NCBI GenBank assembly: GCA_024195265.1
Contig: JAJLRJ010000013.1
Span: 15,011,662-15,075,661, forward strand
Origin: Dendrophyllia cribrosa
Taxonomy: Eukaryota; Cnidaria; Anthozoa; Scleractinia; Dendrophylliidae
Direction: 5' to 3'
Length of the DNA stretch: 64,000 nt
A model generated the notes under the pieces. That model did not search any database. It was not told where the DNA came from and worked only from the letters and a program-made list of their open reading frames with translations. The translations under genes and the position numbers were made by a program. Position 1 is the stretch's first letter. Every line of letters starts with the position of its first letter. Positions 13,701 to 24,851 of the stretch are shown one piece after another.

Positions 13701-16700
13701 ACCAGATCTCAAAATCGTCGTACTGGCCTCAAATCATCGCCAAATCGGGAAAATAGTGCAATTTCTATGAAAAGTGCACAAAACGCACGTTTCGGGGCGG
13801 GCGGAGCAAGTTTTGCAAAAATCTCACATTTGAGCACACCAGATGTCAAAATCGTCGTACTGGCCTCAAATCATCGCCAAATCGGGAAAACAGAGCGATT
13901 TCTCTGAAAACTGCAAAAAAAAAAAAAAAAAAAGCACGCTTGGGGACGTGCGGAGCAAGTTTTGGCAAAATCTAACCTTTCCGCACACCAGATCTCAAAA
14001 TCGTCGTACTGGCCTCAAATCATCGCCAAATCGTGAAAACAGTGCGATTTCCACGAAAAGTACACAAAACGCACGTTTGTGGAAGTTTTGGCAAACTCTC
14101 ACTTTTCCGCAATCCAGATCTCAAAATCGTCGAACTGGCCTCAAAACCATCACCATATCGGATAAACAGTGCGATTTGTATGAAAACTATACAAAACGCA
14201 CGTTTGGCGCATGCGGAGCAAGTTTTGGCAAAACCTCACTTTTCCGCACTCCAGATCTCAAAAGGGTCGTACTCGCCTCAAACCATCGTCGTACTGGCCT
14301 CAAATCATCGCCAAATCGGGAAAACAGTACGATTTCTATGAAAACAGCACAAAACGCACGTTTGGGCACGTGCGGAGCAAGTTTTTGGCAAAATCTCACA
14401 TTTGAGCTCACCAGATGTCAAAATCGTCGTACTGGCCTCAAATCATCGCCAAAGCGGGAAAACAGAGCGATTTCTATGAAAACTGCACAAAACGCACGTT
14501 TGGGGCCATGCGGAGTAAGTTTTGGCAAAATCTCACTTTTCGGCACACCAGGTCTGAAAATCGTCGTACTGGTCTGAAATCATCGCCAAATTGCGAAAAC
14601 AGAGCGATTTCTATAAAAAGTGCACAAAACGTACGCTTGGGACCATGCGGAGCAACTTTTGGCAAAATCTCACTTTTGAGCACACAAGATTTCTAAATCG
14701 TCGTACTGGCCTCAAATCATCGCCAAATCGGGAAAACAGAGCGATTTCTCTGAAAACTATAAAAACGCACGTTTGGGGACGTGCGGAGCAAGTTTTGGCA
14801 AAATCTCACTTTTCAGCACACTGGATCTCAAAATCGTCGTACTGGCCTCAAATCATCGCCATATCGGGAAAACAGTGCGATTTTTATGAAAAGTGGACAA
14901 AACGCACGTTTGGGGCCGCGCGGAGCAAGTTTTGCAAAAATCTCACTTTTCAGCACAATGAATCTCAAAATCGTCGTACTGGCCTCAAATCATCGCCTAA
15001 TCGGGAAAGTAGTGCGATTTCCATGAAACGTGCATAAAACGCACAATTGGGGCCGTGCGGAGCAAGTTTTGGAAAAATCTCTCTTTTGAGCACAGCAGCT
15101 CTCAAATTCGTCGTACTGGCCTCAAATCATCGACAAATCGGGAAAACAGTACGATTTCTATGAAAAGTGCACAAAACGCACGTTTGGGGTCGTGCGGAGC
15201 AACTTTTGGCAAAATCTCACTTTTGAGCACAGCAACCCTCAAAATGGTCGTACTGGCCTCAAATTATCGCCAAATCGGGAAAACAGAGCGATTTCTATGA
15301 AAACTGTAGAAAACGCACGTTTGGGGCCGTGCGGAGCAAGTTTTGGCAAAGTCTGACTTTTCCGCACACCAGGTCTCAAAATCGTTGTACTGGCCTAAAA
15401 TCATCAACAAATTGCGAAAACAGAGCGATTTCTAGGAAAAGTACACAAAACGCACGTTTGGGGCCATGCAGAGCAACGTTTGGCAAAATCTCACTTTTGA
15501 GCACACCAGATCTCAAAATCGTCGCACTGGCCTCAAATCATCGCAAAATCGCGAACACAGAGCGATTTCTATGTAAAGCGCACAAAACGCACGTTTGGGG
15601 CCGTGCAGAGCAACGTTTGGCAAAATCTCACTTTTGAGCACAGCGGACCTCAAAATCATAGTACTGGCCTCAAATCATCGCCAAATCGGGAAAATAGTGC
15701 GATGTCTATGAAAACTGCACAAAACGCACGTTTGGGGCAGTGCGGAGCAAGTTTTGGCAAAATCTCACTTTTGCGAACACCAGAACTCATAATCGTCGTA
15801 CTGCCTCAAATCATCGCCAAATCGGGAAAACAGAGCGATTTCTACGAAAAGTGCACAAAACGCACGTTTGGGGCCGTGCTAAGCAAGTTTTGGCCAATCT
15901 CACTTTTGAGCACATGAGATCTCCAAATCGTCGCAATGCCCTCAATTCATCGCCAAATCGCAAACACAGAGCGAATTCTATGAAAAGTGCACAAAACGCA
16001 CGTTTGGGGCCGTGAGGAGCAACGTTTGGCAAAATCTCAATTTCAAGCACATCAGATCTAAAAATCGTCGTGCCGGCCTCAAATCATCGCCAAATCGGGA
16101 AAATAGTGCGATTTCTATGAAAACTGCACAAAACGCACATTTGGGGCCGTGCGGAGCAAGTTTTGGCAAAATCTCACTTTGCAGCACAATGAATCTCAAA
16201 ATCGTCGTACTGGCCTCAAATCATCGCCAAATCGGGAAAATAGTGCGATGTCTATGAAAACTGCACAAAACGCACGTTTGGGGCAGTGCGGAGCAAGTTT
16301 TGGCAAAATCTCACTTTTGCGAACACCAGAACTCATAATCGTCGTACTGCCTCAAATCATCGCCAAATCGGGAAAACAGAGCGATTTCTACGAAAAGTGC
16401 ACAAAACGCACGTTTGGGGCCGTGCTAAGCAAGTTTTGGCCAATCTCACTTTTGAGCACATGAGATCTCCAAATCGTCGCAATGCCCTCAATTCATCGCC
16501 AAATCGCAAACACAGAGCGAATTCTATGAAAAGTGCACAAAACGCACGTTTGGGGCCGTGAGGAGCAACGTTTGGCAAAATCTCAATTTCAAGCACATCA
16601 GATCTAAAAATCGTCGTACTGGCCTCAAATCATCGCCAAATCGGGAAAACAGAGCGATTTCTCTAAAAACTGCAAAAAACGCACGTTTGGCGAAGTGCGG

Positions 16701-16985
16701 AGCACGTTGTGGCACCAGATCTCAAAATCGTCGTACTGTCTTCAAATCATCGCCAAATCGTGAAAACAGTGCGATTTCCACGAAACGTGCACAAAACGCA
16801 CGTTTTGGGGCCACGCGGAACAAGTTTTGGCAAAATCTCACTTTTCAGCACACTGGATCTCAAAATCGTCGTACTGGCCTCAAATCATCGCCATATCGGG
16901 AAAACAGTGCGATTTTTATGAAAAGTGCACAAAATGCACGTTTGGGGCCGTGCGGAGCAAGTTTTGGCTAAATCTCACAAAGAAA
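1727..16985. repeat. 137-bp tandem satellite array, about 111 monomers
   Basis: The block consists of diverged head-to-tail copies of one monomer. I measured about 137 bp from the spacing of recurring landmarks such as actggcctcaaatcatcgcc and acaaaacgcacgtttggggc; pairs of recurring landmarks lie 274 bp apart. Monomers differ at scattered sites (for example ttttgagcacacc versus tttccgcacacc). Open frames of up to about 240 codons occur on both strands only because the monomer happens to be poor in stops. Since 137 is not a multiple of three, the frame rotates every monomer, so these are not genes. No promoter or real coding signal is visible. Confidence 0.95.
3237..13914. repeat. Higher-order repeat within the 137-bp satellite, period about 2.08 kb (one 2.35-kb variant)
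   Basis: A poly(A) tract after ctctgaaaactgc recurs at 3237, 5317, 7400, 9750, 11832 and 13915, giving periods of 2080, 2083, 2350, 2082 and 2083 bp. Tract lengths are 23, 19, 19, 18, 19 and 19 A. Long stretches between copies look nearly identical, while neighbouring monomers inside a period differ, which defines a higher-order repeat of about 15 monomers. Each period has a shared part (about 660 bp after the tract) followed by one of two alternative parts: one starts at about 6103, 10535 and 12618; the other at about 4022, 8186 and 14701. The first copy of the second part lacks 274 bp, exactly two monomers, relative to the copy at 8186. Confidence 0.85.
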
Positions 16986-17050
16986 AAGTCAATCACAGAT
17001 TGATATCAACATAAATTCCCATCGAAAAATGCATTTTGTTTTACCTTTAA

Positions 17051-17225
17051 AGGCCTACCTTCACCCAAAATGCTGTGCTCGCCGTGATCACTTTCTTTGC
17101 TGAATTTAGTGTAACACGAAATTCACGCTTGAATGCGTGCAACCAATCAGAACACGTGTATGAACAATGGAGCATTTCAAAACAAAAACAAATGACCGCA
17201 ACGTCTTTTGGGTGAAGGTGGGCCT
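17051..17225. mobile_element. Short non-autonomous inverted-repeat element with TTAA target duplication (MITE)
   Basis: The terminal inverted repeats read aggcctaccttcacccaaaa at the left and ttttgggtgaaggtgggcct at the right, about 20 bp with one mismatch. They are flanked by TTAA at 17047-17050 and 17226-17229. The 175-bp interior has no coding potential. A TTAA target is typical of piggyBac-type transposases, so the element was probably mobilised by one in trans. Confidence 0.75.
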
Positions 17226-17396
17226 TTAAGTCCTTCTACTGCTTGGAAATTCTTTAGTTCTCCGCTTCTTCAGTTCTGAAAACCGAAGTGACAAACATCT
17301 CTCCGCATTGCTCCCACATTGATAAAAACGTATGAAGTTCCTGGAAGCAAGATTTTATCCCTGAAAACTCATCTTTTTCCACTATGGCGGCTTCTG

Positions 17397-17696
17397 TAAA
17401 GTAAAGTCGCGCACACGAGCCAGAAGGCTCACAACGGCCGGAGCTTAAACCCGGTTTCTGTAGCATGAAGCGACTAGGAATATTGCTAGTCCCCCCTGGA
17501 TGGGATGCTAGTCCATCGCAGGGTTACCCCCAGCATTTTTTTGTCGCCGGTACCCATTTATACACCTGGGTGGAGAGAGACAGTGTGGAGTAAAGTTTCT
17601 TGTCTAAGGAAACAACACGACGGCAGAGACCAGGCTTCGAACCATCGACCTTCAGGTTGAAAGCCCGACGCACTAACCACTAGACCACCGTGGCTC
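17397..17696 (-). mobile_element. tRNA-derived SINE
   Basis: Reading the minus strand from 17696, the head starts ggagccacggtggtctagtg, containing an RNA polymerase III A-box-like sequence (tggtctagtgg) and, about 45 bp on, a B box (ggttcgaagcc). The body continues to about 17397. The insert is bounded by 17-bp direct repeats cac(t/g)atggcggcttctg at 17380-17396 and 17697-17713, as expected of LINE-driven target-primed retrotransposition. It is not a functional tRNA gene: I could not fold a full cloverleaf with a matched acceptor stem. Confidence 0.75.
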
Positions 17697-17713
17697 CACG
17701 ATGGCGGCTTCTG

Positions 17714-18175
17714 AGTATCCGTTAATTAGTATCCCTGTCTTGAGTAGCAAACCGCGAAAAAATGCAGAAAAATAACGACTTCAATTTAAACGGTTTTCTC
17801 CGCTTAGTAAACACAGCAAAACATCAAAGTGTTTTCCCAGTTGACGTAACATTCGGCCGTGTAACCGGCAAAAAACAAAGCCTCGCTTTGGTTTCAAAAT
17901 TGCTAAGATCCCGGATGTTGCGTGACGTCGTACGCGCATGTTTTGCTACGTCATACGTGCCCGCGAGCTAGTCCTGCCCAACGGCGGGCGGCGGTGGGCG
18001 GCGGGCATACGACGCGCCCGCGAAACATTCCGCTAGTCATGGCCATGCAAAATGACGGGCATAGGTTCTATGAGTATGGGGCTCCGCAGCGGGCCTTCGG
18101 CGCGCGAGAGCTCCTCTAAAAAAAACGCAGAGGTATCTATCTGCTAGCGCATGCTCTCCGATAATTTATAGTTAG
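17714..18175. other. No gene seen; GC/CpG-rich stretch
   Basis: Open frames here are short, without recognisable motifs. The part at 17930-18120 is strongly GC- and CpG-rich (runs such as ggcgggcggcggtgggcggc) and contains several cgtca-type sites. It could be a fragment of a promoter or of an old repeat; nothing decides it. Confidence 0.4.
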
Positions 18176-18380
18176 AACAAATGAGCTATTCTCTATTTTC
18201 GAATTACCTATAATACACTTCGTTTGCCCCCATATTTTGCATAAACTATTGGTTTTAAATGCTCTTTGGAGGACTGCATATTCCCAAGAGCATTTCAAAA
18301 CAACCGTTTATGCAAAATTTGGGGGCAAACAAAGTGTATTATGGGCAATTCGAAAATAGAGAATAGAGGTCATTTAGTTC
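18176..18380. mobile_element. MITE-like long inverted repeat
   Basis: Two arms of about 55-65 bp are inverted copies of each other. The left arm runs from about 18176 (ctattctctattttcgaatt... gtttgccccc...) and the right arm ends at about 18380 (...gggggcaaac... aattcgaaaatagagaatag). A short spacer around ctttggaggactgcatattc lies between them. There is no coding potential. I could not assign a target duplication with certainty. Confidence 0.65.
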
Positions 18381-18898
18381 ATCTTCGTTGGAAAATGACA
18401 ACGAGCAGTGTTTTCATTTCCGCTTTTCTTTGATAGTTTTTCTTTATTCATTTTCAAATTTTTGCAGCAGGGCTGAAACGCTACGAAGGAACATATATAG
18501 GATATAGGACACGACAAATTATCGAGCTAGGAATAGACCTTTTTACAAAACATTACAAATTTAATTAGACTGTTCACAGCCTCTTTATTTTTTCAGAGTC
18601 CGTAGAGTACGAGAACTGCCGGCGAGCGAAGCGAGCAGACTGGAACTGAGCACGAGCGCGGAGCGCGAGGGGGTGGGGGTGGGGAAGGAGAAAAATAGAG
18701 AGACTGTAGACATCTTTGGAAAAAAGTGAATTTCCCTTTTCTCCAACAACGGCAAATTCCCATTGGCTGAAAGGCGTCAATACTGTCATCACCTTGACAA
18801 CGGCGATTCATGTGCGAGTTTTGCGGTTGAAGTTGTTGTCATCGCTTGACAGACACATTCAAATCTCGGACGTTACAAAAATTCAGTCTTGTGGATTA
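18381..18898. other. No gene seen; contains a GC-rich purine-biased stretch
   Basis: No open frame here has recognisable motifs. Positions 18600-18700 carry a purine-rich segment with repeated gagcg(a/c)(a/g) units (gcgagcgaagcgagcag, gagcgcggagcgcgag), then a ggggtgggggtgggg run that could form a G-quadruplex. This looks like repeat debris. Confidence 0.35.
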
Positions 18899-19032
18899 CT
18901 GGGGCCAGTTGCATAAAACTTAACGCCAGACGTAACAGCTAACGTCGGTCGTTCAGCCCAGTCAAAGTTACTATTTTAACGTCAGACGTTTGCATTTAAG
19001 TCCGACGTTAAGTTTTATGCAACTGGCCCCAG
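18899..19032. mobile_element. Short inverted-repeat element (MITE), 134 bp
   Basis: The terminal inverted repeats are nearly perfect: ctggggccagttgcataaaa at the left, matched by ttttatgcaactggccccag at the right, extending inward through the cttaacg/cgttaag pair. The interior contains further cgtcagacgt-type inverted motifs. It sits directly upstream of the RecQ-like pseudogene. Confidence 0.7.
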
Positions 19033-19039
19033 GTCACTC

Positions 19040-19535
19040 GTGACGGAGCATGGCTGTAAAGACGGACAGAAAGAGGCAATAGAGAGTTTGCTCGAGTCAA
19101 AGGATGTTGTCGCGATTTTTCCAACTGGAACAAAGGCAAAGGAACTGCAAACGAATGAGAACGTTGTTGTTTTGGTCGTATTTCTATTGAAAAGTACAGT
19201 GGAATCCCGATTTTTCAAACCTCCAAGGGAAACGAGCTTTGGTTCGAATAATCGGGAGTTTCGAAAAATCGAGTATTCGAAAAATCGGGATTTCACTGTA
19301 TTATGAACGACCAGGTTGAAGAAATGAAAGAGCTGGGAATTTCTGCTGTTGTTTTGTCAATGGACGACGTCGTTCTAGAATGTTTATTGCTCAAGGCAAA
19401 CATCAGTTTGTGTATGGGTCCGCGGAAGACTTTTTGAATCCCAAATTCTAAAATCTTCTCAAGGAGGAAGATTCACCGCTACATAATTGTGTCTCCCTGA
19501 TCGCAGTAGACGAGTGTCACACCGTGGAGACGTGG
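19040..19535 (+). pseudogene. RecQ-like ATP-dependent DNA helicase fragment, broken
   Basis: The frame at 19040 gives a GQKEAIESLLESKDVVAIFP segment, which matches the start of the RecQ/DEAD-box helicase core up to Walker A. The GKS part is altered, leaving FPTGT followed by KAKE. After a MITE insertion the similarity resumes with DQVEEMKELGISAVVLS and, after frame changes, with a VDE-type Walker B (AVDECHTVETW) near 19505-19535. Stops and frame breaks separate the pieces. Only helicase motifs I to II are present, so this is a processed or truncated remnant, not a working gene. Confidence 0.7.
19197..19298. mobile_element. Tc1/mariner-type MITE, TA target duplication
   Basis: The left end cagtggaatcccgatttttc and right end gaaaaatcgggatttcactg form inverted repeats with a small number of differences. 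The 102-bp element is flanked by TA on both sides (19195-19196 and 19299-19300). It lies inside the helicase pseudogene. Confidence 0.75.
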
Positions 19536-20835
19536 TAAAATTGAATTTCTTCAACGTATAGAAATGAGTATTCGGTATACGGAGGTAATACGGTCGTTTC
19601 CAAAATATCTAAACCTATCGCTTTAAGTTCTTATCTGTTTCATGCTGTTTCAACCTGGAGTCGAAGAAGTTATCTCAGACGACATACTTCAACACGCGAC
19701 CTCGAGTATTATGTTTTGCAAAGTGATACTTGATACTTGTGATACTTTTGGCAATTAGACAAGCAATTAAACACTCGATTTCTCATTGGTCCAATTTAAT
19801 TAATAGGTCAATGGGCGGTCAAAAACTTAATATGTTTTTTAACTTTGTTCTACTACGTAATCAATAACTTGTGTTGGTTTTTATATATTTATATCTGTAG
19901 CTTTACCCTCAGTATTGGCCTTCTACAGGAGTTGTGAGTTACGGTAAAATCACTTTAGAGATGCTTTCCGAATCAACCTCAAACAGCATCACAACCAGAA
20001 GATTCAGTGTGTTGAATGAAGAGGTATGCCGTTATATTGCTATTTAAGACTGAACAATATAACCTTACTTTTTCTGTGCTGTATTTAAGCTTAGGGGTAC
20101 ATGTTAGTGTGTTTTATTAATTCCTATAAGTCTACCATTCGCAAATTAGATTTTTGACGTCAATATCCTTCGCATCGATTTATATCTCGATGTCTGTGAC
20201 AAGCTTTGCTTAAATTTCTGTATTGTTTTTATTCTGTAAATCTTTATTAAAGTTAAGTAACTAATATATATAGTTAGCCTTAGCCTAACAGCGTCGCCCT
20301 CTGAAGACCCTCTGAACACTCTCTGAACAAGCTTAACTAAGATGAAACTTAACTTAGGTGAAAGGTCGGAAGCACAAGAATTAAGATTGACGACGGGCTA
20401 TTTTTCAATTTTAGCAATTCTCAAAAACAATATTACCCGACCGTCTGCACAGTACATTTAGACCGTACAAAAGTTCACAAAAACAACTTTTTCTCCGTCT
20501 AGAATAACTAATACGACTATTTTCCGAATAAAATACAGTTCTTGCTTGTCAAAAATGCCCGAGAAACTGATTTGCAAAAATACACAAACATATTTGCATA
20601 AGACGACGTCTTGTTTACATAAAATCGCTTTTCAATCTATGTAATGAATGAACAAACACATAAAAATGGACAACACAATCTTCTTTCGAAAACTCCATTA
20701 GTTTATGTTTAAAAGCAAAACGCGTACCATTTATAGTGCACCGAGGCCCGCCGAGACGTGTCTTTGATGAAATTCAAGAAAATAATACAACTGAATTTAA
20801 GCTACACGTTTATAAACAATTCTCCAAAACTAACA
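19536..20835. other. No gene seen; AT-rich non-coding stretch
   Basis: About 1.3 kb with no open frame worth reporting on either strand. There are short direct repeats (tgatacttgtgatactt around 19725) and AT-rich runs, but I see no inverted repeats, retroelement motifs or RNA gene. Confidence 0.4.
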
Positions 20836-21013
20836 AGTTTTGGCAAAACCTCACTTTTCCGCATACCAGATCTCAAAAGGGTCGTACTCGCCTCAAATCA
20901 TCGCCAAATCGGGAAAACAGTGCGATTTCTATGAAAAGTGCACAAAACGCACGTTTGGGACCGTGCGGAGCAAGTTTTGGCAAAATCTCACTTTTGAGTA
21001 CACCAGATCTCAA
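20836..21013 (+). repeat. Isolated 1.3-monomer piece of the 137-bp satellite
   Basis: This piece carries the landmarks caagttttggcaaaacctca, actcgcctcaaatcatcgcc and caaaacgcacgtttgggacc in the order and orientation of the main array 4 kb to the left. It ends at ccagatctcaaa and passes without a gap into the second satellite (agttgcctttatttgcg). Confidence 0.9.
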
Positions 21014-24000
21014 AGTTGCCTTTATTTGCGTGGGAGGCAGTGTCAATTGTGACATTTATCTGAAACCAAAATGCGTGCTTCCTAACAGCTCAGTCTATTT
21101 TGAGTTGCTTTACTTCGTTGCATTTGCTTAGTTAATGTTTGTAAGATGGATAAATAAATTGATTGCTTGTAATAACATATGAGACATTTGCTAGCTGCTA
21201 GGAGAAAAATTACGGAGTCTGTTCGTCAATATTTCGGGCATTTTCGGTTTTAGCCGTCGCACTTCGTGAATACTGTTTGTAAATGCATCCTGATGACACT
21301 GTCCCGCGAAATGGCAAAATGTCGCTCAGCTTAAATCCACGTTATATCGTCAAATGGCACAAAATATACAACTTAGTTGCATAAAAGGATCTTATAGTAC
21401 AAAACAAAAGTAGCAGTTCGGAGATAAAGCGCAGGATTGCAAGGATTGAAGTGCATTACAGTTTAGTTTTGTGGGAGAGGCAGTGTCAATCGTGAAATTC
21501 ATCTGAAACCAAAATGCGTGCGTCCTAACGGCTCAGTCTATTTTGAGCTGCTTTGCTTCGTTGCATTTGCTAAGTTAATGTTTGTAAGATGGAAAAATAA
21601 ATTGATTGTTTGTAATAACTTATGAGAAATTTGTTGGCTCCTAGGAGAAAAATTACGGAGCCTGTTCGTAAATATATCGGGCATTTTCCGTGTTAGCCGT
21701 CGAACTTTGTGAATACTCTTCGTAAATGCATACTGATGACACTGTCCCACCGAAATGGCAAAATGTCGCTTAGCTTATTTCCACGTTATATCGCCAAATG
21801 GCACAAAATATACAACTTAGTTGGATAAAAAGATCCTATAGTATAAACCAAAAGTAGCAGTTTGGAGATAAAGGGCAGGATTGCAAGGATTGAAGTGGAT
21901 TACTGTTTAGCTTAAAATACAAGTTGCCTTTGCTTGCGGGAGAGGCAGTGTCAATCGTGATATTTATCTGAAACCAAAATGCGTGCGTTATAACGGCTCG
22001 GTCTATTTTGAGCTGCTTTACTGCGTTGCATTTGTTTAGTTAATGTTTGTAAGATGGAAAAAAATTGTTTGTTTGTCATAACTTATGGGACATTTGTTGG
22101 CTCCTGGGAGAAACATTACGGAGCCTGTTCGTCAATATTTAGGGCATTTTCGGTTTTAGCCGTATCACTTCGTAAATGCATACTGATGACACTGTCCCGT
22201 CGAAATGGCAAAATGTCGCTTTGAATATTTCCACGTTATTTCGCCAATTGGCACAAAATATACAACTTAGTTTGATAAAAAGATCCTATAGTACAGAACA
22301 AAAATAGTAGTTTAGAGATAAAGCGCAGGAATGCAAGGATTGAAGTGGATTACAGTTTAGCTTGAAATCAAAGTTGCCTTTCTTTACTGGAGTGGCAGGT
22401 GTCAATCGTGACATTTATCTGAAACCAAAATGCGTGCGTCATAACGTCTCACTCTATTTTGAGATGCTTTACTTCGTTGCATTTGCTTAGTTAATGTTTG
22501 TAAGATGGAAAAATAAATTGTTTGCTTATCATAACTTATGGGAGATTTGTTGGCTCCTGGGAGAAAAATTACGCAGCCTGTTCGTCAAAATTTCGGGCAT
22601 TTTCGGTTTTAGCTGTTGCAATCCGAGAATACTCTTCGTAAATGCATACTGATGACACTCTCCCGCCGAAATGGCAAAATTTCGCTTAGCATATTTCCAC
22701 GTTATATCGCCAATTGGCACAAAATATACAACTTAGTTGGATAAAAAGATCCTATAGTACAAACCAAAAGTAGTAGTTTAGAGATAAAGCGCATGAGTGC
22801 AAAAATTGAAGTGGATTACAGTTTAGCTTGAAATCAAAGTTGGGTTTGTTTTCGGGAGAGGCTGTGTCAATCGTGACATTTATCTGAAACCAAAATGCGT
22901 GCGTTATAACGGCTCGGTCTATTTTAAGCTGCTTAACTTCGTTGCATTTGCTTAGTTAACGTTTTTAAGATGGAAAATAAATTGTTTGTTTGTCATAACT
23001 TATGGGACATTTGTTGGCTCCTGGCAGAAAAATTACGGAGCCTGTTCGTCAATATTCCGGGCATTTTCGGTTTTAGCCGTTGCACGTCGTGAATACTCTT
23101 CGTAAATGCATATTGATTACACCTTCCCTCGGAAATGGCAAAATGTCGCTTGGCTTATTTCCACGTTACATCGCCAAATGGCACAAAATATACAACTTGG
23201 TTGGATAAAAAAAATCCTACAGTACAAAAGAAAAGTAGTAGTGTGGAGATAAAGCGCAGGTGCAGGCATTGAAGTGGATTACAGTTTGGCTTGAAATCAA
23301 AGTTACCGTTGTTTACTGGAGAGGCAGTGTCAATCGTGACATTTAACTGAAACCAAAATGAGTGCGTTATAACGGCTCGGTCTAATTTGAGCTGTTTTAC
23401 TTAGTTGCATTTGTTTAGTTTATGTTTGTAAGATGGAAAAATAAATTGTTTTTTTGTCGTAACTTATGAGACAATTGTTGGCTCCTAGGAGAAAACTTAC
23501 GGACCCCGTTCGTCCAAATTTCGGGCATTTTCGGTTTTAGCCGTCGCACTTCGCGAATAGTCTTCGTAAATGCATACTGATGACACTCCCCCGCCGAAAT
23601 GGCAAAATGTCGCTTAGCTTATTTCCACGTTATATCGCTAAATGGCACAAAATATACAACTTAAATAGATAAAAAGATCCTATAGTACAACCCAAAAGTA
23701 GTAGTTTGGAGATAAAGCGCAGGAGTGCAAGGATTGAAGTGGATTACAGTTTGGCTTGAAATAAAGTTGCCTTTGTTTAATGGAGTAGCAGTGTCAATCG
23801 TGACATTTATCTGAAACCAAAATGCGTGCGTCATAACGCCTCACTCTATTTTGAGATGCTTAACTTCGTTGCATTTGCTTAGTTAATGTTTGTAAGATGT
23901 AAAAATAAATTGTTTGCTTATCATAACTTATGGGAGATTTGTTGGCTCCTGGGAGAAACATTACGCAGCCTGTTCGTCAAAATTTTGGGCATTTTCGGTT

Positions 24001-24706
24001 GTAGCCGTCGCACTTCGTGAATACTCTTCGTAAATGCATACCTAATGACACTGTCCCTCCGAAATAGCAAATGTCGCTTAGCTTATTTCCACGTTATATC
24101 GCCAAAAGGCACAAAATATACAACTTAGTTGGATAAAAATATCCTATAGTACAACCCAAAAGTAGTAGTTTGGAGATAAAGCGCAGGGGTGCAAGGATTG
24201 AAGTGGAGTACAGTTTGGCTTGAAATCAAAGTTGCCTTTGTTTACTGGAGTGGCAGTGTCAATCGTGACATTTATCTGAAACCAAAATGCGTGCGTCATA
24301 ACGTCTCACTCTATTTTGAGATGCTTTACTTCGTTGCATTTACTTAGTTAATGTTTGTAAGATGGAAAAATAAATTGTTTGTTTATCATAAATTTTTGCA
24401 CATTTGTTGGCTCCTGGGCGAAAAATTACGGAGCCTATTCCTCAATATTTCGGGCATTTTCGGTTGTAGCCGTCACACTTCGCGAGTACTCTTCGTAAAT
24501 GCATACTAATTACATTGTCCCTCCAAAATAGCAAAATGTCGCTTAGCTTATTTACACGTTATATCGCCAAATGGCACAAAATATACAACTTAGTTGGATA
24601 AAAAGATCCTATAGTACAATACAAAAGTAGTAGTTTGGAGATAAACGCAGGATTGCAAGATTGAAGTGGATTACAGTTAAACTTGAAATCAAAGTTGCCT
24701 TTGTTT

Positions 24707-24851
24707 GGTAGATTCTGCATGTACCAGATCACATATTACGTAAAACAAAAGGAACGAACAACGACAACAATACAAACGCAAAACAAGACCAAAAATACAA
24801 TACCTCACAAACAGTAGAAGACCATGGATACCGGTACATGCAGAAAGACCT
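24707..24851 (+). repeat. About 145-bp extra block in the 463-bp satellite, copy 1
   Basis: This block begins ggtagattctgcatgtacca and ends just before a second tttgtttgctgg; it lengthens this satellite unit to about 614 bp. It has no inverted ends and no coding potential. It recurs once in the array four units later, so it was amplified with the satellite rather than inserted twice. Confidence 0.75.

Noticed and set aside
1910..16921. Many open frames of 60-244 codons on both strands in the 137-bp satellite
   Set aside because: They repeat with the satellite, change frame with each 137-bp monomer and have no protein family features; they reflect low stop density only.
1727..16985. Repeat regularity resembling a CRISPR array
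   Set aside because: Monomers are contiguous with no unique spacers, and the context is eukaryotic.
1727..16985. CENP-B-box-like sequence atcgccaaatcggga in satellite monomers
   Set aside because: Compared with the core TTCGnnnnAnnCGGG it has a mismatch at the first position and one base too few in the spacer, so I do not call a box.
17640..17700. tRNA gene
   Set aside because: A and B boxes are present but no complete cloverleaf; flanking direct repeats and a body of 300 bp show a SINE.
20736..21131. Open frame spanning the isolated satellite piece
   Set aside because: It is a chance frame across a satellite junction with no conserved features.
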